A stretch of 11,249 nucleotides of DNA, from the NCBI GenBank assembly GCA_002433235.1, contig DJHS01000094.1, positions 1 to 11,249 of the forward strand, written 5' to 3'. This DNA is from UBA6614 sp002433235. GTDB taxonomy: Bacteria; Verrucomicrobiota; Verrucomicrobiia; Limisphaerales; UBA1100. Position 1 is the first letter of the stretch; each line of letters opens with the position of its first letter. Position numbers and translations under genes: made by a program. The notes beneath the pieces are model-generated. The model did not search any database. It saw only the letters and a list, made by a program, of their open reading frames with translations, and was not told where the DNA came from. Shown here piece by piece: positions 1-6,801 of this stretch.

Positions 1-2391
1 GCCGCCACCCCAGATACCTTCACCGATGCTCTTGGTCTGCGGCGGAAACACACTGGGGCCTCCAAGCTTGGGATGAAATAGACCACTTACGCGCAGCACC
101 GAATCGCGAATCTGCTCGGCCGGCAGGCGATAGCTTGGGCTGGTTTGCTGCCGATACGTGGCGCTGGTGACGATGATGCGCAGGAGTTTTTTGCGCGACC
201 AACCTTGCCGGATAAATTCCAGCGCCAGCCAGTCGAGCAACGCCGGCTGGGTCGGCATGGCGCCGGTGTAGCCGAAGTCGTCCAAGGTGGGCACGATGCC
301 TTCACCGAAGAGCTCGGCCCAGTAACGGTTCACCGTTACGCGCGCGGTGAGTGGATTGCGCGGATCCACCAGCCATCGCGCCAGACCGAGACGATTGCGC
401 GGTTGGCCCTTGGCCAACGCCGGCAGGAACGGCAGCACTTCCGGACGTACTACTTCGCGAGGCGACAAAAACTCGCCGCGATGATGCCGGTGCGTCGGGC
501 GCGGGTGCAACTGCGGGCGTTCCTGCATCACTAGCGTGGTGGCCGGTCGCGGCATTTTTTTGCGCATGGCTTCGACCGGCTTGCGCACCTTGGCCGTGTC
601 CTTGGAACTCTCGAGATATCTAAATCGCAGTGCCGACCGGTCGTCACCATTCAGCGCCTCAGCAGGACGCGCGAGCAGTGCCTCAAGTTCCGAAGGAATG
701 TCTTTCGCCTTGGCCGGCTTGTTACTGGTGGTAACGGCAATGCGGAACCGCCCGAGGCTCGCGGAATAGTGCCGGCTGAAATCCATGCGAATCTTCAGCG
801 TCTTTGCCTTGATCGGTCGCGCCAACTGCCACACGGCCTGGCTCGCCTTGCCCTCACGCCCACTGGCGGACCAGCCGGTTTGCAGGTCGCCATCCAGTGC
901 CGCCATCGCGCCGGGATTGCCGCGCCCGATCCATTGCTTGGCGTAGTTTTGCGAACCGTTCCGCAGCTTCACTGGTTGGCGATCGGCAGTCAGCTGAATT
1001 TCACTCAGGAAAAAATCGCCTTTCGGCCCCTCGTAATACGCGCGACCGGGGCCGCCCTTGGGCAGGCGCTCGTCGGGCAAGGCTTCCAGCCGAAGGGCGG
1101 TGATACCCCCGGGCAAGTCAGCGAATTCCAATTCGTAGGTATCGTGCTTGGAAGCGTCGCCCTGCACGAAGAGCGAACCATCTTTTTCCAGCTTCATCCA
1201 ACTGCGACTGGCGTCCCCAAGGCGTGGCTTGAGCGTGTGCCACTCCAGCGCCGCGGCGCGGCCGGCCTCCAGCCAGGCCTCAAATTTCTTTTCATCCACC
1301 GGCAATTTTGCCAGCACCACGGCAATCTGTTTGCGCAATTTTTCCCCTTCAGCTTTCTGCGCAGGCGTGGGCAAAGGCAGTTCTGGTTCAGCCGTGTTAT
1401 TCATAAACGCCATCAACTCATAATAGGAGCGATGCGGCACGGGATCGAACTTGTGCGTGTGGCATTGCGCGCAGCCAACCGTCAGCCCGAGCCATGTGGT
1501 GGCGGTGGTGTTGACGCGATCGACCATCGCGTAAAAGCGAAATTCCAGCGGATCAATGCCGCCTTCCTCATTGACCATGGTGTTGCGGTGAAACCCGGTG
1601 GCCACTCGCTGGGCGCGAGTGGCGTTGGGCAGCATGTCACCGGCGAGTTGCTCGATGGTGAACTGCTCGAACGGCAAGTCATCATTGATGGCCTTGATCA
1701 CCCAGTCGCGCCATGGCCAAATGGAGCGCGGGCGATCCTTCTCGTAGCCATTGGTGTCCGCGTAGCGCGCAAGATCCAGCCACGGCAGCGCCCAACGTTC
1801 ACCGAAATGCGGACTGGCCAGCAAACGGTCGACCAGTCGCTCGTACGCGCCGGGCTTTTGATCCGCGATGAACGCCTTCACCTCTTCCGGCGTGGGCGGC
1901 AACCCAATGAGATCCAGAGACAATCGGCGGATCAATCGGTAACGGTCAGCCCGCGCGGACGGGCTTTGCCCCGCCTGTTCCAATCGCGCGAGCGTAAAAT
2001 GATCCAGGCCATTCCGCACCCAGTCTTTCTGTTTCACCGACGGCAATGGCGTGGGCTTCGGTGCAACGAACGCCCAATGCTCGGTGTATCCCGCGCCCGC
2101 CTGCACCCATTCGCGCAGGATTTTTTTCTGCACATCGCTCAAGGGCTTTTTCGCCGCGGGCGGCGGCATCACCTCTTCCGGATCGATGTGGCCAACCCGT
2201 TTCACCAAGGCGCGTAGCACGTCCGGCCCGGGCCGTTGATCCAGACGCAGCCGGGCCTTCCTAGTGTTCTCATCCGGCCCGTGACACTTGAAACAGTGTC
2301 TGGCCAGGATCGGCCGAACATCCCGCTGGAAATCAACCGCGCACAGCTGAGCCGCTGTCAGGGCTGACGCAAACATGGAAAGGGTTTTCAT
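1..2391 (-). CDS. PSCyt1–DUF1549–DUF1553 secreted cytochrome-like protein (3' end beyond window)
   Basis: The frame is open for 797 codons from the ATG at 2391 to the window edge, so only the C-terminus is missing. Residues 1-18 look like a signal peptide (MKTLSMFASA then LTAAQLCA). The PSCyt1 domain carries a heme motif CFKCH (C33, C36, H37) and a possible axial Met in MPPP (M75). The DUF1549 domain (about 125-330) has LDLIGLPPTPEE, SPHFGERW and a second CxxCH in GCAQCHTHKFDP (C307, C310, H311). Residues 455-555 (FLSEIQLTA, ALDGDLQTGW) resemble a discoidin/F5-8C-type module. DUF1553 starts near 640 (NPLTARVTVNRYW, GEGIVPTLDDFGYTG). The family is exported and of unknown function. Compared with the paralogue at 6802-9618 it lacks about 14 residues in PSCyt1 and about 17 in DUF1553. 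A DUF1501 partner is expected beyond the left edge. No Shine-Dalgarno motif precedes the ATG, which lies 71 bp after the cupin gene. Confidence 0.93.
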   Translation of the reverse strand, partial: MKTLSMFASALTAAQLCAVDFQRDVRPILARHCFKCHGPDENTRKARLRLDQRPGPDVLRALVKRVGHIDPEEVMPPPAAKKPLSDVQKKILREWVQAGAGYTEHWAFVAPKPTPLPSVKQKDWVRNGLDHFTLARLEQAGQSPSARADRYRLIRRLSLDLIGLPPTPEEVKAFIADQKPGAYERLVDRLLASPHFGERWALPWLDLARYADTNGYEKDRPRSIWPWRDWVIKAINDDLPFEQFTIEQLAGDMLPNATRAQRVATGFHRNTMVNEEGGIDPLEFRFYAMVDRVNTTATTWLGLTVGCAQCHTHKFDPVPHRSYYELMAFMNNTAEPELPLPTPAQKAEGEKLRKQIAVVLAKLPVDEKKFEAWLEAGRAAALEWHTLKPRLGDASRSWMKLEKDGSLFVQGDASKHDTYELEFADLPGGITALRLEALPDERLPKGGPGRAYYEGPKGDFFLSEIQLTADRQPVKLRNGSQNYAKQWIGRGNPGAMAALDGDLQTGWSASGREGKASQAVWQLARPIKAKTLKIRMDFSRHYSASLGRFRIAVTTSNKPAKAKDIPSELEALLARPAEALNGDDRSALRFRYLESSKDTAKVRKPVEAMRKKMPRPATTLVMQERPQLHPRPTHRHHRGEFLSPREVVRPEVLPFLPALAKGQPRNRLGLARWLVDPRNPLTARVTVNRYWAELFGEGIVPTLDDFGYTGAMPTQPALLDWLALEFIRQGWSRKKLLRIIVTSATYRQQTSPSYRLPAEQIRDSVLRVSGLFHPKLGGPSVFPPQTKSIGEGIWGGG

Positions 2392-2462
2392 GGTGCGGAG
2401 ACGGGCATCGTACCAAGCCGGGCCCGTGGTTCAATACATCTTGCCCAGCTCATTTCATGGCT

Positions 2463-2954
2463 TCATCGAATGAACTGGTTTGCGAAATCCGCACCCAGTC
2501 CGACCTGGTCGTAGTGTGCACGCGCCATCTCAAGCTTTACGTGCACATCGTCATGGCTGATGGGGTGATCGTTTTCATCGTAATAGATTACGGAGCCCAA
2601 CACGTGAAAAAGCGTAATCATCTCCCCTGCCCCCTCCTCAACCACCAAGGTGTGAATCTCACCAGGCGGTTCATAGACAAACATGCCTTCGCGGGCCACC
2701 CAGTCATGTTCCAGATAACGCCAAGTGCCCTTGAGCACATAGCCATACACTGGTGAAGCATGCCGGTGCCGGCCAAGCTGGCCACCACCACGCACGCGCA
2801 GGAGGTTGATCCACTCGCCGTTGGTGGTGTTGAAGAGGAGCGGACGAAAATCCACCGTGTCACTCTGGGGCACCCAAAGGCGGCCGTCATCGGGAATGGC
2901 GGTTTCAACCAAATCGGAAAGGGCAAGCGGAGCCTGAAGCGTGCGTTTGTACAT
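2463..2954 (-). CDS. Cupin, 2,4'-dihydroxyacetophenone dioxygenase (DAD) family
   Basis: This is a 163-residue single-domain cupin, probably cytoplasmic since no signal peptide is visible. Cupin motif 1 reads GRHRHASPVYGYVLKG (H63, H65) and motif 2 reads EPPGEIHTLVV (H101), which supplies three likely iron-binding histidines. The usual motif-1 glutamate is absent, as I recall for this family. The stretches RLWVPQSDTVDFRPLLFN, RYLEHDW and VGLGADFANQFIR match the DAD family as I know it. Characterised DAD cleaves 2,4'-dihydroxyacetophenone to 4-hydroxybenzoate and formate. The family is broad, so the substrate here is unknown. The frame is open up to an ATG at 3023, but that start would overlap the dehydrogenase by 62 bases. 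I chose the ATG at 2954 because it lies 7 bp after the dehydrogenase stop and fits the family's N-terminus. The two genes are probably co-translated. Confidence 0.85.
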   Translation of the reverse strand: MYKRTLQAPLALSDLVETAIPDDGRLWVPQSDTVDFRPLLFNTTNGEWINLLRVRGGGQLGRHRHASPVYGYVLKGTWRYLEHDWVAREGMFVYEPPGEIHTLVVEEGAGEMITLFHVLGSVIYYDENDHPISHDDVHVKLEMARAHYDQVGLGADFANQFIR

Positions 2955-2961
2955 GGCAACA

Positions 2962-3651
2962 TCAAGTGGTGAGATAGCCACCATCAACCGGAAGCACGGC
3001 ACCGGTGATGTAGGAGGCTTCATCAGACATTAAAAACAAGGCCGCTGCCGCAACTTCCTCCGGCTTGCCCCACCGGCCCAAGGGCGTGCGACCGAGAATG
3101 GCGGCATTGCGTTCCGGATCGTTGCGCGGCACTTTGGTAAAGGGTGTTTCGATCCAGCCCGGCGCAAGGGCGTTCACTCGAACGCCTTCGGCCGCCCACG
3201 CCGCGGCGAGGCTTCTGGTGAGCTGGACAACGCCTCCCTTGCTTGCCGCGTACCCCGGCGAATGAGGTGCACCGAGCGAACTGTAAAGCGAGCCAATGTT
3301 CACAATGCTTCCGCCACAGGCTGCCAGCTTGGGACGGCAAAACATACAGAAGCGGTGCATGCCCGTGAGATTCACCTCGAGCACGGCCGCGAAATCTTCC
3401 GGACAAAACTCCTCCTCACGACGAATCGTACCCGCGCAATTGACTAGGTAACGAAGTTCATCAATGCCACCCACCAATGCTCGAACGGCCTCCTCATTCG
3501 TCACATCCAGTTCCACCTCACGAATGTTCGCATGGGAGGGCTGCCCCGCCTCCAGTCCAACGGCGATCACCGAAACCCCTTTCCTCGCAAGAGCAGCGGC
3601 AATAGCGGCACCAATGCCGCTGGTACCGCCAGTGATGAGGGCGATTGGCAT
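2962..3651 (-). CDS. Short-chain dehydrogenase/reductase (SDR), classical type
   Basis: This 229-residue protein has all classical SDR signatures. The Rossmann nucleotide motif TGGTSGIG is at residues 7-14, NCAG at 71-74, and the structural Asn in NLTG at 94. The catalytic triad is S121, Y134 and K138 (IGSLYSS, GYAASK), and a C-terminal PVDGGY motif follows. It should oxidise or reduce an alcohol/carbonyl with NAD(P)H in the cytoplasm; the substrate cannot be read from the sequence. The frame continues 7 codons upstream to a TTG at 3672, but that TTG lies inside an AT-rich repeat. The ATG at 3651 gives the standard SDR start MPIALITGG and is preferred. No Shine-Dalgarno motif is seen. It sits between the dioxygenase gene (81 bp upstream) and the cupin gene (7 bp downstream), which suggests one catabolic operon. 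Confidence 0.93.
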   Translation of the reverse strand: MPIALITGGTSGIGAAIAAALARKGVSVIAVGLEAGQPSHANIREVELDVTNEEAVRALVGGIDELRYLVNCAGTIRREEEFCPEDFAAVLEVNLTGMHRFCMFCRPKLAACGGSIVNIGSLYSSLGAPHSPGYAASKGGVVQLTRSLAAAWAAEGVRVNALAPGWIETPFTKVPRNDPERNAAILGRTPLGRWGKPEEVAAAALFLMSDEASYITGAVLPVDGGYLTT

Positions 3652-3661
3652 GGGGGAAGGG

Positions 3662-3733
3662 TCAATTTTCAATTATCAATTTTCAAGGAAGTTTCGTTGA
3701 ACAAATCTCAAAAAATGATACTTGAAAACTGAT
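3662..3733 (-). repeat. Intergenic AT-rich repeat with alternative hairpin arms
   Basis: The 81-bp gap between the dioxygenase stop and the dehydrogenase start holds two direct copies of TCAATTTTCAA (plus strand 3662-3672 and 3676-3686), separated by TTA. It also holds an inverted, one-mismatch copy, TTGAAAACTGA (3722-3732). In the transcript the inverted copy can pair with the nearer direct copy over 13 bp including one G·U pair (3675-3687 with 3721-3733), enclosing a 33-nt loop. It can also pair with the farther copy over 11 bp. The structure begins at the dioxygenase stop codon and ends near the dehydrogenase start. Confidence 0.6.
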
Positions 3734-4449
3734 CATTCCACAGCCGGCCGCGCCGGATTTGCCCAATAGCCTTCCTTGTCTTCGCCGCTAACAACTACTC
3801 CCTTCTCGTTCCAGTCCATGCCGGCTCGCACATCCGGGGTGGTATAACGAAGCGTGAGGGCGCAACGGCGGCGCGATGAAGTGTTGGCCTCAGAGCCGTG
3901 CAGGAGTAAATCAGCGTGAAAGCTGCATTGGCCAGCGCGAAGGATATTGTCGATGGGATCGCCGTATTTCTCAATGTCGTCAACAGTTTGGTTGAGGGTA
4001 TTGTGTTCCTCGGGTGTGCTGGGACGCCAAGTGAGGTGACCGTCGTGGTGGGAGCCGGCCAGGAAACGCATGCACGCGTTTTCGGTGTCAGCGTCATCAA
4101 TGGCCAGCCAGCAGGTGACAGCCTTGCTGGGCGTAAGGGGCCAGTAACTGGCATCCTGATGCCAAGCAACACGTTTGCCGTCACCGGGAAGTTTGCAAAA
4201 GAAATGGGAACCCCAGCCAATGACGTCCGGCCCCAACAGGTCGCAGACACAGGCGACAATGCGCGGATGCGTGAGTAAATCGTAAACACGGCCATGCTTG
4301 AGGTGCGCCGTGCTGATGGAATAACTGTCACCGCCAGCAGCAAGAGTTTCCCCAAGAAGACGGTCGAAGTAGGTGCGATGGGCATTAATTTCGGCATCGC
4401 CGAAAACATCGACAGGCGTAACGTAGCCGCTGGCATTGTAATGATCCAC
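3733..4449 (-). CDS. Phytanoyl-CoA dioxygenase (PhyH) family oxygenase
   Basis: This is a 238-residue Fe(II)/2-oxoglutarate-dependent oxygenase of the PhyH family. The facial triad is visible as H97 and D99 in WHQDASYW and a distal His, probably H184, in LLLHGSEANTSSRRR. The arginines at 193-195 include the likely 2-oxoglutarate anchor. GSHFFCKLPGDGK, TCWLAIDDAD and NACMRFLAGSHH are typical of the family in marine bacteria. Such enzymes hydroxylate varied small molecules; the substrate here is unknown. The start is uncertain: position 4449 is a GTG and no ATG exists in frame, yet the frame stays open 45 codons further up to 4584 and encodes protein-like sequence (NYKITPDQV, GIERDLRFYPSP, ALSRAQ). 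The true protein may be longer. The gene leads a cluster with the dehydrogenase and cupin. Confidence 0.9.
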   Translation of the reverse strand: MDHYNASGYVTPVDVFGDAEINAHRTYFDRLLGETLAAGGDSYSISTAHLKHGRVYDLLTHPRIVACVCDLLGPDVIGWGSHFFCKLPGDGKRVAWHQDASYWPLTPSKAVTCWLAIDDADTENACMRFLAGSHHDGHLTWRPSTPEEHNTLNQTVDDIEKYGDPIDNILRAGQCSFHADLLLHGSEANTSSRRRCALTLRYTTPDVRAGMDWNEKGVVVSGEDKEGYWANPARPAVE

Positions 4450-4661
4450 TTGGGCGCGCGACAGAGCGGCAGGCTGGGCAACCGGGCTGGGATAAAACCT
4501 TAAATCACGCTCGATGCCATCGAGATCGACTTGGTCTGGAGTGATTTTGTAATTAGCGATGGGAGAATTTTCGAATTTGAGAAATCAATTTCAAGAACCA
4601 ACTGGACAACCCACCCCAAAAAAATCATGCCAACAGAAGGCCGTGACGATCGCGAGGCCTG
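4450..4661 (-). other. Intergenic region with possible N-terminal extension of the PhyH gene
   Basis: This 212-bp stretch separates the DUF1501 stop from the PhyH GTG start. Its PhyH-proximal part (4450-4584) is an open in-frame extension of the oxygenase and is discussed under that gene. The DUF1501-proximal part (about 4618-4666) can form an imperfect hairpin just after the TAA stop (GGCC pairing with GGCC, flanked by ACAG pairing with CTGT around a 3-nt bulge). A run of seven T follows several bases further down in the transcript. This could be a weak intrinsic terminator, but the gap between stem and T-run argues against it. No clear promoter is visible. Confidence 0.35.
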
Positions 4662-6086
4662 TTAAGCAATGATCTCCTTTACCACGCGCCCATGCACGTC
4701 CGTCAGCCGGAAGTCCCGGCCGTCGTAGCGGTAGGTTAGTTTTTCGTGATCGAGGCCGAGTTGGTGGAGGATGGTGGCGTGCAGGTCGTGCATGTGCACC
4801 TTGCCTTCGACGGCGTGGTGGCCGTATTCGTCGGTGTTGCCGTAGGCGAAGCCTTTTTTGAAACCGCCGCCGGCGAGGCAGACGGTGAAGCCGTCGGGAT
4901 TGTGATCGCGCCCGGTGCCCTTGTTTTGGGCATACGGTGTGCGGCCAAATTCGCTACCCCACCACACGATGGTGTCGTCGAGCAAGCCGCGCTGCTTGAG
5001 ATCGGTGAGCAACGCTGCCACCGGCTTGTCACTCGCCTTGGCGTGCTCCATGTGCTTGGGCATATTCGAGTGCTGATCCCAGGCGGGGTTGTTGGAGTTG
5101 TCGGTGTAATTAACCTGAATGTAGCGCACGCCCGCTTCGCTGAGGCGGCGGGCCATGAGGCAGTAGCGGGCAAAGTTGTCGGTCGGCTTTTGGTTGATGC
5201 CGTACATCGCCAGCGTCTTGGGATCTTCCTTGGACAGGTCGAGAATCCCCGGCGCGTTGTTTTGCATGCGCCACGCCAGCTCGAAGGAGCCGATCACCGC
5301 GTCCAATTCATCATCGCCCGGACGGCGCTTGGCTTGCTCGGCGTTGATGGCGCGCAGCAGTTCAAATTGCTTTCGCTGCGACTTGGCATCGCCGCTGCCG
5401 GCGAGATTTTTGATGGTCGAATCCTTGGCCGGAATACCGGCGCGACCCACCGGCGTGCCCTGATAAGCCGCCGGCAAAAAGGCGTTACTGAAATTACGCG
5501 GACCACCATTGCCCATCGAGGGGCCGATGCTGACGAAGCCGGGCAGGTTGTCGTTCTCCGTGCCGAGTCCATAATTCACCCACGCGCCCATGCTGGGGCG
5601 GATGAGATTGATCGTGCCCGAGTGAAGGAAGAGCGTGCTCGGTCCGTGCGCCACGCCCTCGGTGTGCATGCCCTTGAGCACGCAAAGGTCATCCACGTGC
5701 TTGGCCATGTGCGGGAAAAGCTGGCTGACCGGCTGGCCGCATTGGCCGTGGTTTTTGAAATCCCATAGCGGCTTCATCACGCGGTGTTCCACGATCTTGC
5801 GCGTCTTGGCCAGCGTGCGTGCATCGTCAAACCGCACCATCTTGCCGTTGTCATCAAAGAGCTTCTGCTTGTAGTCGAACGAATCCACATGGCTCACGCC
5901 GCCGGCCATGAAGAGGAAAATGACGCGCTTCGCCTTGGGCGCATGATGCACGAGCTTGGGCGCGAGCGGGTTGTATGCCGCCGCCGCGCGATGCGCCATT
6001 GCGCCCGCTGCCAACGCCCCAAAGCCGCACGCCCCCGAGCGCAGAGCATCGCGCCTTGATATGGATGTTATTGGCCTGCGATCCAT
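4662..6086 (-). CDS. DUF1501 family protein with Tat signal
   Basis: This complete 474-residue protein belongs to the DUF1501 family, related to the alkaline phosphatase/sulfatase superfamily. Residues 1-36 form a twin-arginine signal (SISRRDALRSG, then a hydrophobic stretch ending AHRAAAA), so it is probably folded before export. Family landmarks are IFLFMAGGVSHVDSFDYK (56-73), WDQHSN (336-341), WWGSEFGRTP (375-384), GRDHNPDGF (392-400) and HMHDLHATILHQLG (431-444). The conserved Asp/His residues suggest a metal site, but the reaction is unknown. DUF1501 genes normally follow a PSCyt1–DUF1549–DUF1553 gene directly. Here a toxin-antitoxin pair lies between it and its presumed partner at 6802-9618. 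The ATG at 6086 is preceded by a run of A and no Shine-Dalgarno motif. A promoter candidate overlaps the end of the toxin gene. Confidence 0.95.
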   Translation of the reverse strand: MDRRPITSISRRDALRSGACGFGALAAGAMAHRAAAAYNPLAPKLVHHAPKAKRVIFLFMAGGVSHVDSFDYKQKLFDDNGKMVRFDDARTLAKTRKIVEHRVMKPLWDFKNHGQCGQPVSQLFPHMAKHVDDLCVLKGMHTEGVAHGPSTLFLHSGTINLIRPSMGAWVNYGLGTENDNLPGFVSIGPSMGNGGPRNFSNAFLPAAYQGTPVGRAGIPAKDSTIKNLAGSGDAKSQRKQFELLRAINAEQAKRRPGDDELDAVIGSFELAWRMQNNAPGILDLSKEDPKTLAMYGINQKPTDNFARYCLMARRLSEAGVRYIQVNYTDNSNNPAWDQHSNMPKHMEHAKASDKPVAALLTDLKQRGLLDDTIVWWGSEFGRTPYAQNKGTGRDHNPDGFTVCLAGGGFKKGFAYGNTDEYGHHAVEGKVHMHDLHATILHQLGLDHEKLTYRYDGRDFRLTDVHGRVVKEIIA

Positions 6087-6115
6087 TTTTTTTTGACGTT
6101 CAAACGCAGGAGAAG

Positions 6116-6144
6116 ATTCTAATTGAAAAGCAGCTTCGACTCAA
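6116..6144 (-). promoter_or_regulatory. Candidate sigma-70 promoter for the DUF1501 gene
   Basis: On the minus strand TTGAGT (6144-6139) is followed after exactly 17 bp by TAGAAT (6121-6116), which matches the -10 consensus at five of six positions. Transcription would begin near 6109, about 23 bases before the DUF1501 ATG. The -35 hexamer overlaps the toxin stop codon. This would let the DUF1501 gene be transcribed apart from the toxin-antitoxin pair. It rests on sequence matching alone. Confidence 0.45.
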
Positions 6145-6542
6145 GTGTCCTTGTCCAATTGCCTGAGAAAATCACGGGGCGACATAATCTGCACGCCTTC
6201 GTGTTCTTTCAACACCTGGAGATCTTGATCACCCGTCACGATCACTTCGGCTTTGCCCGCCTCTGCGGTGGCAAGCACCCAGTCGTCATCCGCATCGCGG
6301 CATACAGGCTCTGCCAACGCGCGTGGTTGCACCCATTCCATGCGCTCTTTCAGCAATGTCCAAACGGGCAAGTCATTGGCATCCAGCCCGAACTTTTCGC
6401 GCATCGTCTTTTCAAACTCCCGTGCCAGGCGCTTGGAGAAAATGAGCGTGTGGGTTTGAATGCGAACCCGCACGAGATTGCGGCAAAGCCCGTCCGCCGC
6501 AATGGCCGCGACCAGCACGTTGGTGTCCAGCAGCACCCTCAC
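6141..6542 (-). CDS. PIN-domain toxin of a toxin-antitoxin pair (VapC-like, COG1569 type)
   Basis: This 133-residue protein is a PIN-fold nuclease. The acidic residues expected at the metal site are visible: D6 in VLLDTNVL, a glutamate in LAREFEKT (E42 or E44), the cluster CRDADDDWVLATA (D83-D87) and D105 in VTGDQDL. PIN toxins of this kind cleave RNA and are held inactive by the partner antitoxin. The start is a GTG at 6542 that overlaps the antitoxin stop in the 4-base arrangement GTGA, so translation is probably coupled. No Shine-Dalgarno motif is present. The length is normal for the putative PIN-family toxin group and no catalytic residue appears lost, so the toxin looks intact. The RNA target cannot be predicted. 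Confidence 0.9.
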   Translation of the reverse strand: MRVLLDTNVLVAAIAADGLCRNLVRVRIQTHTLIFSKRLAREFEKTMREKFGLDANDLPVWTLLKERMEWVQPRALAEPVCRDADDDWVLATAEAGKAEVIVTGDQDLQVLKEHEGVQIMSPRDFLRQLDKDT

Positions 6543-6757
6543 GAGACGAGCTTGAACACGTCTTCGTCCGTGTAAACCCCCGCCGCCCGCGCCCGCGGTA
6601 CCACTTTGCGGCGTGTGGCATCAAACGCATCCAACCACAGCTTGCGTTGGATGGCATCCCGCACGAACTCACTGGCCGAAACCCCGGATGCCTCCGCCGC
6701 CTGCTGCATTTCTGCCCGCAACTCCGCCGGCAAACTAATGGTCACCGCTTCTCTCAT
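6539..6757 (-). CDS. Ribbon-helix-helix antitoxin partner of the PIN toxin
   Basis: This 72-residue protein begins with a ribbon-helix-helix DNA-binding fold: strand AVTISLP (4-10), helix AELRAEMQQAAEASG, then SASEFVRDAIQRKL. The C-terminal part (RARAAGVYTDEDVFKLVS) is the type that usually wraps around the PIN toxin. Antitoxins of this kind bind their own promoter as dimers. The frame opens further up at a TTG (6796), but that TTG is the first part of a perfect -35 hexamer (TTGACA), so I use the ATG at 6757. The gene overlaps the toxin by 4 bases and lies 44 bp after the stop of the large cytochrome gene. Confidence 0.88.
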   Translation of the reverse strand: MREAVTISLPAELRAEMQQAAEASGVSASEFVRDAIQRKLWLDAFDATRRKVVPRARAAGVYTDEDVFKLVS

Positions 6758-6761
6758 GGCT

Positions 6762-6796
6762 GTGTGATAATCTAATACACTCGCCGGATCTGTCAA
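6762..6796 (-). promoter_or_regulatory. Toxin-antitoxin promoter with overlapping dyad operator
   Basis: Reading the minus strand, TTGACA (6796-6791) is a perfect -35. It is followed by GATTAT (6772-6767, spacer 18) or TAGATT (6774-6769, spacer 16) as the -10. The expected start of transcription falls only a few bases before the antitoxin ATG at 6757, so the mRNA may be leaderless or nearly so. An imperfect dyad (GTGT...ACAC arms with matching inner TA steps, 6762-6780) covers the -10 and is a plausible site for autorepression by the antitoxin. Confidence 0.5.
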
Positions 6797-6801
6797 CCCG
6801 A

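Noticed and set aside
769..2217. Long plus-strand open frame of 482 codons
   Set aside because: It lies antisense inside the left-hand PSCyt1 gene, whose minus frame has clear DUF1549/DUF1553 motifs. The plus frame is compositionally odd, shows no recognisable domain, and is a shadow of GC-rich coding.
2400..2440. GC-rich palindromic bases (CGGGCCCG) after the cupin gene as a terminator
   Set aside because: The palindrome is short, its flanks do not pair in register, and no T-run follows.
2955..3023. ATG at 3023 as the cupin start
   Set aside because: It would overlap the dehydrogenase by 62 bases and add 23 residues unlike the family. The ATG at 2954 lies 7 bp after the dehydrogenase stop.
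3661..3672. TTG at 3672 as the dehydrogenase start
   Set aside because: It falls inside the repeated TTGAAAATTGA unit and adds residues not seen in SDR N-termini; the ATG at 3651 fits the family.
4746..5768. Plus-strand open frame of 340 codons, Val/Ala/Gly-rich
   Set aside because: It is fully antisense to the well-supported DUF1501 gene and has no family motif.
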